Below, in pieces: positions 27,341 through 37,500 of a stretch of DNA of 64,000 nt. A program made the position numbers and the translations under genes. The notes beneath the pieces were generated by a model. That model searched no databases, was not told the DNA's origin, and worked only from the letters and a program-made list of their open reading frames with translations. How positions within the stretch are numbered: position 1 is the stretch's first letter; every line of letters starts with the position of its first letter. The stretch is from Labilithrix sp. (GTDB lineage Bacteria; Myxococcota; Polyangia; Polyangiales; Polyangiaceae): assembly GCA_028287035.1 (NCBI GenBank), contig JAQBQL010000100.1, forward strand, positions 1 through 64,000, in the 5' to 3' direction.

Positions 27341-29220
27341 CCGACGTCGTCGGCTACGAGGCCGCGCCCTCCGAAGGCTTCCTCGTCGCGTGGGGCGCTG
27401 CTGCGATCAGAGATGAGGACTCTCTGGTGAATCCTGCGACGGGCATGCGTGTCGAATGGAGCGACGATGAAGTGAAGGCCCTCGAGGAGAACGGCGATCT
27501 CGTCCTCCTTCCTAAGCCGTTGCCAATCGGCGAGGAATACGCCAAGCATCACCTTGTCGTCCTGCAGGTGGCGAAGCTCTCGGCCTACTCGAAGGCCTTC
27601 CACATCGACACCCAGCAAGCGGGTGGCATCGTGGGGTCGCATTGGACGAAGCGATATCACTTCTATGTGTTCGAGAATGACTTCGCCTTCGACCAGATGG
27701 CGCACCGACTCTGCACGCAGATCGTGACCGCGGTTCTCTCGGGCGCGTTCACCGATACGGAACGCGACCGCCTGATCGAAGCTGGCCTGATTCTGGACTC
27801 GTACGATCCATTCTTGAATGCACTTCGCGTCTGGTTCTCACCACGCCGCCCTGCACTCAGGCAGGTTGTCTCGGGCAAGCTCTCCGAATTCCATCGAGAG
27901 AGATTCGACCAGATGCTTGGGGACCTTGAGGAACTTGAGGCCGCGGCGGAGGCGGAAACCGAAACCGAGCTTGCGCGCTCGGAGATGTTCCTAAAGTATC
28001 AGAACGGGGTCGTGCCTCCCGGCGGCGGGCTGAATGTGCCGGTTGCGCTCCGTGTCCTGCACGCGATGAACGGCGTGAGCAGCGAACTGCAGCAGATCGT
28101 CTCGGATGAGTTTCCGTTCATCGAAGACCCTCCACCACTTCACGTTCAATCGCTCGTGGCGGCCAGCGCCGAGTTTCACTTCGCCCCGGTTGGGGAGTCA
28201 CTCGGAGAGCAACTCTCTCGGCTCATCCAGCTGAGGTACCTTTCGAACGCGCTCGAAGGTAAGGAGACGAGGATCAAACCGACGACGCTCGCGCGCCTCA
28301 CCGACCTTGGCGGAGAAACCAACCTAAGCCACAAGCCCATAGGACAGCACGACATTCGGGGCGTGAACCTGGCCGCGCAGAACGTGAAAAAGCCGCGACG
28401 GTCGGAGCCGTTTCAGGTGCTCGGATATCAGTCGGGGCTGGTCAATTCAGGCAAGCGAGTGGAGATCACCATCTTCCCGGGCCGTCGTTTTTCAGTGGGT
28501 ACCACTGACAATGGGGACGGCGATCCTCCCCTCAACCTGGCGTTCCTTGAGACCTCGCGGGACTTCCTCTTCCGACCGACGCTTTACACGTTAGTCCGTT
28601 CGGTTGATGAGCGGGGCCGAGAGGTCTTTCATCTGCGCGACGTGCGAGCGGTTCGTTCGAAGTTCGAGGGCACGATCACGGCACTGCCGTCTGCCATTGT
28701 TCCCGGAGCATTTATCTTCGGGCTTCGGTTCCGGCTCTCGTCAGCCGACGGTAGAACACTGCAGATCGGCGTACTCGGTCCCGTCGATGCGTCCTCTGCC
28801 TCCGTCAAGGAGGCTCGAAGCTGGCTCGGTGACTATCGTGGTCAATGTCTAGAGTACGAGCTCTCGCCGTCCCACAAGCCGATCCGTCGCATGAAGCCCC
28901 CGAAGCACGTGGCGACCGCTATCGGGCGTGTCGTGGTCTCCCTCCAGGATCTCGGCGGTTCCGCCCCCGTCACGCGTCTAGTAACGGAGATCAACGCGCG
29001 ATACGACACGACGCTCCGCGTGAACAACACGCGACGAGAAGCGCTCTTCCACCCGGACCTTCTCGAGTTTGACGACCACGACCCACGCGTCGTTCGCCTG
29101 ACGGACCGCGGCATTCTGTACGCGACCGCCTATCGCGCTGCTGGCGGTGGCGTCGGGGTGAATCTGGAGGAACGCCTGAAGTACGACGACGGCACCGCGA
29201 GCGTCGACGACAAGAGCTAG
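27337..29220 (+). CDS. Unrecognised island protein, 627 aa (second gene of the pair)
   Basis: A large soluble protein of unknown family; no signal peptide or membrane helix is apparent. GTG 27337 overlaps the preceding stop by 4 bases. Regions: an N-terminal alpha/beta part with RYHFYVFENDFAFDQMAHRL (about 115), an acidic coiled-coil-like stretch (DLEELEAAAEAETETELA, about 208), a beta-rich middle (FQVLGYQSGLVNSGKRVEIT), and a C-terminal segment (about 525-600) resembling a winged helix: VSLQDLGGSAPVTRLVTEIN and VVRLTDRGILYA. The C terminus suggests DNA or protein binding. A defence or regulatory role would suit its island setting, but this is inference. Confidence 0.65.
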   Translation: MTDVVGYEAAPSEGFLVAWGAAAIRDEDSLVNPATGMRVEWSDDEVKALEENGDLVLLPKPLPIGEEYAKHHLVVLQVAKLSAYSKAFHIDTQQAGGIVGSHWTKRYHFYVFENDFAFDQMAHRLCTQIVTAVLSGAFTDTERDRLIEAGLILDSYDPFLNALRVWFSPRRPALRQVVSGKLSEFHRERFDQMLGDLEELEAAAEAETETELARSEMFLKYQNGVVPPGGGLNVPVALRVLHAMNGVSSELQQIVSDEFPFIEDPPPLHVQSLVAASAEFHFAPVGESLGEQLSRLIQLRYLSNALEGKETRIKPTTLARLTDLGGETNLSHKPIGQHDIRGVNLAAQNVKKPRRSEPFQVLGYQSGLVNSGKRVEITIFPGRRFSVGTTDNGDGDPPLNLAFLETSRDFLFRPTLYTLVRSVDERGREVFHLRDVRAVRSKFEGTITALPSAIVPGAFIFGLRFRLSSADGRTLQIGVLGPVDASSASVKEARSWLGDYRGQCLEYELSPSHKPIRRMKPPKHVATAIGRVVVSLQDLGGSAPVTRLVTEINARYDTTLRVNNTRREALFHPDLLEFDDHDPRVVRLTDRGILYATAYRAAGGGVGVNLEERLKYDDGTASVDDKS

Positions 29221-29482
29221 ACGTCGCCGCTACGATGGGTCCGTGCTCCACGACCACGATCGCTCGGGCCTCACTGGACCTGGACTTGAACGAACAGCAA
29301 ATACAAGGACGTCGATCCCTGGCACTCGAGGTGGGGGCGGTCTGCGTTCGTGCAGCACTTAGGCTACCCGGATGCAGCGCACGCCAGCCGCCGACAACGC
29401 TGGACGACGGGCGCTTCGTTGGTCCGCGGCCACGCCCGCAATCGTAGAGCGCGTCGCGCGCGGGCAACCGAACGACCCCACC

Positions 29483-29851
29483 TCACAAGCAGCGGTAGAC
29501 CTTCGCCGTGAAGACGTGGTGCTTCACGGCGTACGACGACGAGTGCGCGTCGACCGTCCCGAAGATGCCGCGGCTGGCAGTCGTGTCCGTCTCCACGGTG
29601 GTGCCGCCGAAGTCGTCGAGCACCCGATAGTGCGTGCCGCCGTGGTTGGCCGCCGTCTCGGCAATGTCCTTGACCGTCGCGGCCTCGACGACGAACCCGA
29701 GCTCATCGCATCCCTCCTTCGCGTCCTGCACTCGGTACGCGTCCTTGGTGGCGCCGTACTCCTTCGCTCCCTTCGCCGGACGGAACCGGGCCGGGTCCGA
29801 GCACGCCCCGCAGAACGGCAGCACCAGCACGAGCCAGGTAGCTCTCATCAT
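29483..29851 (-). CDS. Small lipoprotein
   Basis: A 122-residue exported protein: signal MMRATWLVLVLPFCGAC with a lipobox-like PFCGAC, then a domain of alternating strands and helices containing CDELGFVVEAATVKDIAETA and GGTHYRVLDDFGGTTVE. This resembles small Gram-negative envelope lipoproteins with a DUF4156-like fold. The tail ends VFTAKVYRCL, and the Cys may pair with the internal Cys. Start 29851 (tandem ATG; 29848 possible). The 262 bp upstream of its stop, 29221-29482, separate it from the convergent 627-aa gene and hold nothing I can name. Confidence 0.6.
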   Translation of the reverse strand: MMRATWLVLVLPFCGACSDPARFRPAKGAKEYGATKDAYRVQDAKEGCDELGFVVEAATVKDIAETAANHGGTHYRVLDDFGGTTVETDTTASRGIFGTVDAHSSSYAVKHHVFTAKVYRCL

Positions 29852-29906
29852 CGTCACCCCCGACCGTCCACGGTATCGAGGGGAGCGACCGGTGCACAAT
29901 GGGAAG

Positions 29907-30301
29907 CTAGGCGAGCGCGTCGCGATGGCGTGCAGCCGCGTCGAGGGCCTTCTCCTCGAGTTGCCGGATGCGTTCACGACTGAGGCCAAGCGGAGCGCCG
30001 ACCTGCTCGAGACTCGGCCCGCCGCGGTCGGCCACGTCGAGGGCGCACGAGAAGTCAGGCGGCACGTCTCGCCCCTCGAACGTCTCCCTCCCGCGTCCTG
30101 ACTTCGTGAGCTCGACGAGGAGCGAATGCCGGCAGGTGGAGAAGGGCCAAATCGAGGGGGTCCGCGCACTCTCCACGGTCCGCGGCCGACGCAGAGCAGG
30201 CCCTCGTCTTCGGTGTCGTCCGTCGCGTTGTCGTCGACCGTGAACGGGACCGGCAGACGCAGACCTTTCGTGGTGCCCGCAGGTCCCCTGGCGAGTGGCA
30301 C
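29907..30301 (-). pseudogene. Frameshifted sigma-70 region-4-like DNA-binding protein
   Basis: The C-terminal part, in the frame ending at 29907, reads WPFSTCRHSLLVEL, CALDVADRGG and then a sigma-70 region 4 helix-turn-helix, SLEQVGAPLGLSRERIRQLE. Related small proteins have the order LLC-x-GPW, CRH, CALDVA, HTH. The LLCVGRGPW part is here too but in a different frame (upstream of about 30175), so one indel near 30170-30180 splits the gene. It is probably a relic of the island, unless the frameshift is a sequencing error. The proposed start, GTG 30301, is uncertain. Confidence 0.55.
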
Positions 30302-30673
30302 CCGGTCGCGAATGGTCGAACGCCGCCCCGCTCTTCCCGTGACCGAACGCGCGCACTCGGAGGAGAAGCCTGCTCGGGACCTCTTTCGCCGCTCCGCTCC
30401 GGCGTGCGTTTCTTCGCGTGGGCCTGACGGCTCAGGACGTCCGCCACGACACCCGACGTCACGCGCGTGGACTGGCACTTGTTCCGGCGCGCCTTCTCGA
30501 CGGCAGCGGCTGAGGCGGGGTCGACGAACAGCACGCGAGGCTGCGCACGGCCCGGTGACCCGAACGTGCATGCCAGGTACCCCAGCAGAACCGGGCCATG
30601 CGGCGGATCCCGCGGGCGCACTCGCGAAGGCACTAGCAGCGGCCGATCCTTCCGAGCCCACCTAGAATCTCTG
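30302..30673. other. Island right end, no convincing gene
   Basis: 372 bp between the frameshifted HTH gene and the tRNA. All frames are open for long distances, but without start sites or recognisable products. A reverse-strand segment around 30400-30533 (peptide VEKARRNKCQSTRVTSGVV) looks protein-like but has no credible boundaries. It could be the remnant of a truncated gene at the island edge. Confidence 0.35.
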
Positions 30674-31940
<1,267 letters not shown>

Positions 31941-32082
31941 GCGACCATCGTAGCGGAGGCGCGCTCACATCGACCGAGTGGCGTCCTGCCCCGCTCATAC
32001 TCCGCAAGGGGTATGCGCATCACCAATTTCCAACAATCTTTCCACGACTTGACGCGTTCACGAGGCGTGCGTGTTATCGGAA

Positions 32083-34038
32083 ATGAGCATGGATCGGGTG
32101 GCCTCCGAGCCGTTGAAGCTCCTTCTCGTGGAGGACTCGGATGACGACGCCGCGCTCGTCCTGCGCGAGGTGGCGCGCTCCGGCATCGACTTCACGCCGA
32201 CGCGGGTCGACAACGAGGCGGACCTCCGCGAGGCCCTCCGCGAATCGTTCGACATCGTGCTCTCGGACTACACGCTGCCCACGCTCGACGCCCCCCGCGC
32301 GCTGCGGATCGTGCGCGAGCTGCGCGGCGATCTTCCGTTCATCGTCGTGTCCGGCACGATCGGCGAGGATGCCGCCGTCGAGGTGATGCGCAACGGGGCC
32401 AACGACTACCTCCTCAAGGACAAGCTCGCCCGTCTCGGTCCCGCGATCGTTCGCGAGCTGCGCGAGGCCCGGGCCCGCGCCGCGAGCCGCCGCGCCGAGC
32501 TCGCCCGCAAGCAGGCCGAGGCGAGCTTCCGGCTCATCATCGAGTCCTCCCCGGATCTCGTGGTCGTGCATCGTCACGGCCGCGTGATCTACGCGAACCC
32601 CAAGATGGTCGAGCGCCTCGGCTACCCCGACCAGGGCTCCTTGATCGGCATCGCGCTGGACCGCCTCGTGGTCGAGGACGACGGCCGCGCGCGCGCCGCT
32701 GCCGACAGCCAGCCGCCCCCCGCGACGCTCGCGGTCGAGCGCCCCGCCCCCGTCGCGCAGCACTGGCGCCACAAGGACGGCAGCGCGCTCGCGGTCGAGG
32801 TCGTTCGCAGCGCGGTCATGTTCGAGGGCGAGGTCGCCCAGCTCTTCATGGCGCGCGATCTCACCGAAAGAAACCACATCGCCGCCGCCATGATCGAGAT
32901 GGACCGCATGGCGGCCATCGGGATCCTCGCCGCCGGCGTCGGGCACGAGATCAACAATCCGCTCGCCTACGTCCTCGCCAACCTCGAGTTCGTGACCGGC
33001 GAGATCGAGATGCTCGTCAGCGAGCTCCCGGACGAGGCGGCGGTGCGCCTCCAGGACCGGATCAGCGATCTCGCGCAGGCCCTCGCCGACACGAACCACG
33101 GCGCGGAGCGGGTGCGCGCGATCGTCCAGGATCTCCGCACCTTCTCGCGCAGCGACGAGGAGACCGTCAACGCCGCCGACGTGCGCCAGATCATCGACTC
33201 GTCGCTGCGGATGGCCGCGGTCACGCTCCGCAACCGCGCCACCGTCTCGAGGACCTTCGACGACGTCCCGCAGGTGTTCGCGAGCGAGTCGCGGCTCGGC
33301 CAGGTGTTCCTGAACCTGGTCGTCAACGCCGCGCAGGCCCTTCCCGAGGGCACGCCCCAGGACCATCGCATCGACATCAGCGTCAGCTACGAAGACCCCA
33401 TGGTGACGGTCACGATTGCCGACACCGGGAGCGGCATCCCCGAGGACGTGCTCCCGCGCATCTTCGACCCGTTCTTCACGACGAAGCCGGTGGGGCAGGG
33501 GACCGGCCTCGGCCTCAGCATCTGCAAGCGCATCGTCGTGCAGCTCGGCGGCGACATCAGCGTCGAGAGCCAGGTCGGCAAGGGCACCACGTTCACGGTG
33601 AGGATCCCGCGAGCGCGCGGCCCCTCGCTCGCCGCACCGCGTTCGATCGCCCCGCCGCCCTCGAGCGGGCGCCGCGGGCGCATCCTGTGCGTGGACGACG
33701 AGCCGGCGCTCGGCCTGGCCCTCCGCCGCGCCCTCGTCGCCGAGCACGACGTCGTGCTGACCACGAGCCCGAACGAGGCCCTCCAGCAGGTGCGCGACGG
33801 CGAGGTGTTCGACCTCCTCCTCTGCGACCTCGTCATGCCCGGGATGAGCGGCGTCGACTTCCACGACGAGCTCGAGTCGTTCGCGCCCGAGCTCGCGCGG
33901 CGCATCGTGTTCCTCACGGGCGGCGCGCTCAACGCCCGCTCCCGCGAGTTCTTCGAGACCGCGCCGAACCGGCGACTCGACAAGCCGATCGGCCTCGACG
34001 AGCTGCGGACGACCATCGCGACGATGCTCGAGCCCTAG
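32083..34038 (+). CDS. Hybrid sensor histidine kinase (REC-PAS-HisKA-HATPase-REC)
   Basis: A 651-residue soluble kinase. It has a receiver (about 8-125; LLLVEDSDDDA and phosphoacceptor in IVLSDYTLP), a PAS domain (about 150-260; IESSPDLVVVHRHGRVIYAN), a HisKA with GVGHEINNPLAYVLANLE, and an ATPase with FLNLVVNAAQAL and GTGLGLSICKR. A second receiver (about 530-650; CVDDEPAL, LLCDLVMPGMSG) follows. All key residues are present in both receivers. The N-terminal receiver implies that another kinase feeds it. ATG 32083 chosen; GTG 32071 and ATG 32089 are alternatives. Confidence 0.93.
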   Translation: MSMDRVASEPLKLLLVEDSDDDAALVLREVARSGIDFTPTRVDNEADLREALRESFDIVLSDYTLPTLDAPRALRIVRELRGDLPFIVVSGTIGEDAAVEVMRNGANDYLLKDKLARLGPAIVRELREARARAASRRAELARKQAEASFRLIIESSPDLVVVHRHGRVIYANPKMVERLGYPDQGSLIGIALDRLVVEDDGRARAAADSQPPPATLAVERPAPVAQHWRHKDGSALAVEVVRSAVMFEGEVAQLFMARDLTERNHIAAAMIEMDRMAAIGILAAGVGHEINNPLAYVLANLEFVTGEIEMLVSELPDEAAVRLQDRISDLAQALADTNHGAERVRAIVQDLRTFSRSDEETVNAADVRQIIDSSLRMAAVTLRNRATVSRTFDDVPQVFASESRLGQVFLNLVVNAAQALPEGTPQDHRIDISVSYEDPMVTVTIADTGSGIPEDVLPRIFDPFFTTKPVGQGTGLGLSICKRIVVQLGGDISVESQVGKGTTFTVRIPRARGPSLAAPRSIAPPPSSGRRGRILCVDDEPALGLALRRALVAEHDVVLTTSPNEALQQVRDGEVFDLLLCDLVMPGMSGVDFHDELESFAPELARRIVFLTGGALNARSREFFETAPNRRLDKPIGLDELRTTIATMLEP

Positions 34039-34096
34039 CGCGTCCAGCTGCGCGCTTTCTTGGCCCGCGCACATCGGCCTACATACGCTTCGAACC

Positions 34097-34495
34097 ATGC
34101 TGTCCCCCGAGCCGGTTCGAAACGCGTTCCGCAGGTTCGTGCGCCTCGATTGTCAGGTGGTCCGCGAGCACGACTTCCGGCTCGTCGGCGACCTCGCCCT
34201 CGACCTGTCGACGCGAGGCATGCTCGTCCGCGGCACGGGCGTTCGCATCCTCACCGGCGAGGAGCTGCTCGTGGCCTTCCGGCCGCCGCGCTCCAACACC
34301 TGGATCGACACGCGGGCGGTCGTCGCGCGGGTCATCCACGGGCGGCGCCCGGGCGACAAGGGGCTCTGCTTCGGCATCGAGTTCGAGGGCATGGATCGCG
34401 ACCACGCCGAGCTCGTCTTCGAGAAGCTCCGCGGGATGAGCGCCCCCGACGCCACGCGTCCGCCGCGTCCGCTGGCCATCCCGCGCGCGGCATGA
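34097..34495 (+). CDS. PilZ-domain protein (putative cyclic-di-GMP receptor)
   Basis: A 132-residue single PilZ domain. The N-terminal RRFVRLDCQV corresponds to the RxxxR arginine motif and DLSTRGMLVRG to the D/N-x-S-x-x-G motif, the two parts that wrap cyclic-di-GMP. It continues as a beta-barrel to about residue 115, with a Pro-rich tail. Binding therefore looks possible. The stop overlaps the start of the ThrE-like gene (ATGA), so the two are co-translated. Confidence 0.82.
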   Translation: MLSPEPVRNAFRRFVRLDCQVVREHDFRLVGDLALDLSTRGMLVRGTGVRILTGEELLVAFRPPRSNTWIDTRAVVARVIHGRRPGDKGLCFGIEFEGMDRDHAELVFEKLRGMSAPDATRPPRPLAIPRAA

Positions 34496-35784
34496 CCCCG
34501 CGGCGCGAGCCCCCGCCCGCGCTGCCCTCCGACCCCCCGTCGGCGCAGAAGCGGAGCCGCGAGGAGCTCGCCGACTACCTGCTCGACATCGGAGCGACGC
34601 TCGCCTCGTACGGCTGCCCGAGCTACCGCCTCGAGGACGTCATCCGTGCCGTCGCCGAGACCGAGGGCTACCGCGCGGAGCCGTTCGCGCTGCCCACCGG
34701 GCTCTTCCTCCGCGTCACTCCCCAGGTCCGCAGCGATCTGCCGGTGCCCGAGGTGCACCGGATGATCCGGCTCTCCGACTGGGGCGTCGATCTCGGCCGG
34801 CTCACGCTCGTGGACGCGATCTTCAACGAGGTCGCCGCCCGGAAGCTCACCATTGACCAGGCGCGGACCGCCATCCGCGGGATCGTCAAGCAGGCGCCCA
34901 CGTGGTCGCGACCCATCGTGTGGGCGGCCACCACCGTCGCGGCGGGGTCGGCGGCGGTCTTCTTCCGGGGCGGGCCGCTCGACGTGCTCGTCGCCTCCAT
35001 CATCGGCGCGGTGATCGGGGCGAGCCGGTCGGTGCTCGATCGCAAGCCGACGCACCGGCTCCTCTCGGAGTTCCTCGGCGGCCTCTTCGCCGCCTCTTGC
35101 GCCTGGCTCGCGACCATCGTGTTCCCCGGCGTGCAGCCGGAGGTCATCGTGCTCGGCGGGGCCATCTCGCTCTTTCCCGGCATGACGTTCACGACGGGCC
35201 TCGCCGAGGTCGCGCAGAAGAACCTCGTGGCCGGCGGCGCGCGCCTGATGGACGCGCTCGTGACGCTCCTCCTCCTCGCATTCGGCGTCGCCCTCGTGAG
35301 CGGCTTCCAGACCATCAGCGGCGTCGTCACCACCGCGGCGCCGGTACGCGTGCCGCTCGGGCTGCCCTGGCAGGCGCTCGCCCTCGCGCTCTCGTCGGTC
35401 TCCTTCGCGGTGATCTTCCAGGTGCCGCGGCCCTACGTGTGGACCGCGCTCGTCTCCGGGGCGACCGGCTATGCCGTGACGGCGATGGCGATGCGCTACC
35501 TGCCCGAGGCTCCGCACGTCGCCGCGTTCTGCGCGGCCCTCGCGGTGTGCGTGCTCGCCAACGGCCTCGCCCGCTACACGAACCGGCCCGCGCAGCTGTT
35601 CCAGGTGCCCGGGATGATCCTGCTCGTCCCCGGGAGCTTCGGGTTCGTGAGCCTCGGTCAGATGCTCGCGAAGAACGCGGAGGCCGGCGTGCAGCAGGGC
35701 TTCCTGATGGCGCTCGTCGGGGCGGCGCTCGTCATCGGCGTCCTCGTCGCCAACGTCGTGCTGCCCGCACGCAAGCTGCTCTGA
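34492..35784 (+). CDS. thrE: Threonine/serine exporter family protein (ThrE-like)
   Basis: A 430-residue membrane protein. The cytosolic N-terminal part has LDIGATLASYGCPSYRLEDV, the ThrE/DUF1212 signature, then about ten hydrophobic segments, with LGGAISLFPGMTFTTGLAEV in the middle and LVPGSFGFVSLGQML in the C-terminal DUF3815 half. Fusion of both halves in one chain is the ThrE arrangement, which exports threonine and serine in Corynebacterium. The ATG overlaps the PilZ stop by 4 bases, suggesting coordinated expression. Actual substrate untested. Confidence 0.85.
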   Translation: MTPRREPPPALPSDPPSAQKRSREELADYLLDIGATLASYGCPSYRLEDVIRAVAETEGYRAEPFALPTGLFLRVTPQVRSDLPVPEVHRMIRLSDWGVDLGRLTLVDAIFNEVAARKLTIDQARTAIRGIVKQAPTWSRPIVWAATTVAAGSAAVFFRGGPLDVLVASIIGAVIGASRSVLDRKPTHRLLSEFLGGLFAASCAWLATIVFPGVQPEVIVLGGAISLFPGMTFTTGLAEVAQKNLVAGGARLMDALVTLLLLAFGVALVSGFQTISGVVTTAAPVRVPLGLPWQALALALSSVSFAVIFQVPRPYVWTALVSGATGYAVTAMAMRYLPEAPHVAAFCAALAVCVLANGLARYTNRPAQLFQVPGMILLVPGSFGFVSLGQMLAKNAEAGVQQGFLMALVGAALVIGVLVANVVLPARKLL

Positions 35785-35791
35785 GCGCCGC

Positions 35792-37411
35792 TCACTTCTT
35801 GTTGAAGCACTCCGGCTTCGGATGCCGGATGCCGCGCGCGTCGACCGTGAACGGGTTCTCGCACGGGTCGCGGACGACGACGCTCGGCGTCGCCGCAACG
35901 GGGGCCCGGACCGGGACGGGAACGGCCGGCGCGCGGCTCGACCCGCCACTCGTCGCGGATGCCCCGCCGTTCGGGGCGTTGCGCAGCGCTCCGCCGATGA
36001 CGATCGCGGACTCGCTCTCGAGGGGCGCCCTGGCCCCCGCGGCCTCTCCGGCGGCGTTCGCCGCCTCCGCGTTGCTCGCGTCGTTCGTCATCTGCATCCA
36101 GCGCAGGCCGAAGAGGATGCCGCCGCCGAGCAGGAGAAACGCGGCGACCACCAGCATCACGATGCCCACGACGTGACGCTTCGGGGCCGCCGAGGGCCCG
36201 AGCTCCGGCTCGTCGCCCGCTTCCGTCGGCGTGCCGCGCGCCGCTCGCCCGTCGTGCCCGAGCAACGTCTCGCGCTCGTCGTCGGGCGTCGACGCGAAGG
36301 GGCCCTTTGCGCCGCTCTCGTTCGAGATCGTCACCGCCTCGCCACGCGGGTCCTCCGTCGACACGACGCCGCTGCGCACGTCCATCGGCGAGCTCGGTGA
36401 CTCGACCCGCAGCATGGGCGGCGGCATCGAGGCCGACGTCTCGCTCTCGATGCGGTGCACGAGGTCCTGACGCCACTCGAGCGAGTCGCCGGCAATCTCG
36501 TGCACCCAGGCGCTGATCTCGCGCGCGGGCGCCGGCGCGAGCGCCTTCTCGAGGGCCGCGGCCATGTCGCGCGCCGTGCTCCAGCGCGCGTCGGCCTCGC
36601 GCTCGAGGCCCTTCATCACGACCGCGTCGAGGGCGGGCGAGATGTCCGGCGCGTACTTGCTGGGCGGCTCGATGTGCTCGTTGATGATCGAGTAGACCAG
36701 CGTCGCGACGTCGTCCGCCTTGAAGAGGCGCTGCCCGGTGAGGGTCTCCCAGAGGACGACGGCCGCCGAGTACACGTCGGCGCGGCGGTCGATGTTCCCC
36801 TTGGCGAGCTGCTCGGGGGACATGTACGCGACCTTCCCCTTGATCTGGTCGGTGCGCGTCTCCTGCACGCGGTTGGTCGCCTTCGCGATGCCGAAGTCGA
36901 GGAGGCGGGGCACGCCGTCGGTGCCGACGTGCACGTTCTGCGGGGACACGTCGCGGTGCACGAGACCGAGCAGGTGGCCCTTCTCGCTGAGCGCCTCGTG
37001 CGCCGAGTGCAGCCCCTCGAGCGCGCCCGAGATGATCCCGACCGCGCACCGCGGAGGCACGCGCCCGCCGGCTTCGCGCGCCTTCCGCACGAGGCGTGAG
37101 AGCGACTCGCCGGCGACGTACTCCATGACGAGGAACAGCTCGCCGTCGTCATGCACGACGTCGAGGGTGGCGACGACGTTGGGGTGACGGACGCGCGCCG
37201 CGAGCCGCGCCTCCTCGAGGAACATCGCGCCGAACTCGGGGTCCTTCGCGAGGTGCGGATGCAGGCGCTTGATGGCGACGGTGCGCGCGAAGCCGACCGG
37301 CCCGAGCAGGCGCGCGAGATGGACGGTGGCCATCCCGCCGGCGGCGATCTCGCCGTACAGCGCGTACCGACCCAGACTTCCGCGGTAATCCGCGCTGGAT
37401 TGCTCCGCCAC
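35792..37411 (-). CDS. Membrane-anchored serine/threonine protein kinase
   Basis: A 539-residue kinase with the glycine loop YGEIAAGGMATVHLAR, VAIKRLHP, the myxobacterial-style catalytic loop HRDVSPQNVHV, DFGIAKATN and KVAYMSPEQLAKG; all core residues are present. A linker (about 290-410) precedes one transmembrane helix (about 412-436, VGIVMLVVAAFLLLGGGILF). The ~100-residue outer tail ends in DPCENPF and KPECFNKK, whose two Cys could form a disulfide. The kinase faces the cytosol and the tail may sense the periplasm. Divergent from the heme A synthase gene. Confidence 0.93.
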   Translation of the reverse strand: MAEQSSADYRGSLGRYALYGEIAAGGMATVHLARLLGPVGFARTVAIKRLHPHLAKDPEFGAMFLEEARLAARVRHPNVVATLDVVHDDGELFLVMEYVAGESLSRLVRKAREAGGRVPPRCAVGIISGALEGLHSAHEALSEKGHLLGLVHRDVSPQNVHVGTDGVPRLLDFGIAKATNRVQETRTDQIKGKVAYMSPEQLAKGNIDRRADVYSAAVVLWETLTGQRLFKADDVATLVYSIINEHIEPPSKYAPDISPALDAVVMKGLEREADARWSTARDMAAALEKALAPAPAREISAWVHEIAGDSLEWRQDLVHRIESETSASMPPPMLRVESPSSPMDVRSGVVSTEDPRGEAVTISNESGAKGPFASTPDDERETLLGHDGRAARGTPTEAGDEPELGPSAAPKRHVVGIVMLVVAAFLLLGGGILFGLRWMQMTNDASNAEAANAAGEAAGARAPLESESAIVIGGALRNAPNGGASATSGGSSRAPAVPVPVRAPVAATPSVVVRDPCENPFTVDARGIRHPKPECFNKK

Positions 37412-37500
37412 TGGACGGGGAAGGTACCATGATCCACCCCCCGCCGAAAGCGGAGGGCTTGCCGGACGAGCCGGGCAGGTCTACGTCCCGCGCACGCCCG

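Larger units (their letters stand above)
25739..30673. mobile_element. tRNA-Arg-bounded genomic island, ~4.9 kb
   Basis: The two direct repeats of the tRNA-Arg(CCG) 3' end are 4,936 bp apart and bracket the region. The DNA between has lower GC and more A/T-ending codons than its surroundings, most clearly across 26633-29220, and holds genes unrelated to the flanks. It contains two lipoprotein genes, an unrecognised two-gene operon, and a frameshifted sigma-70-region-4-like gene. No integrase, transposase or relaxase was found, so it is either a decayed element or one mobilised in trans. Confidence 0.75.

Noticed and set aside
30302..30673. Reverse-strand gene with peptide VEKARRNKCQSTRVTSGVV before the tRNA
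   Set aside because: No credible start or stop, and the frame runs through the tRNA and the frameshifted gene; kept only as a possible remnant.
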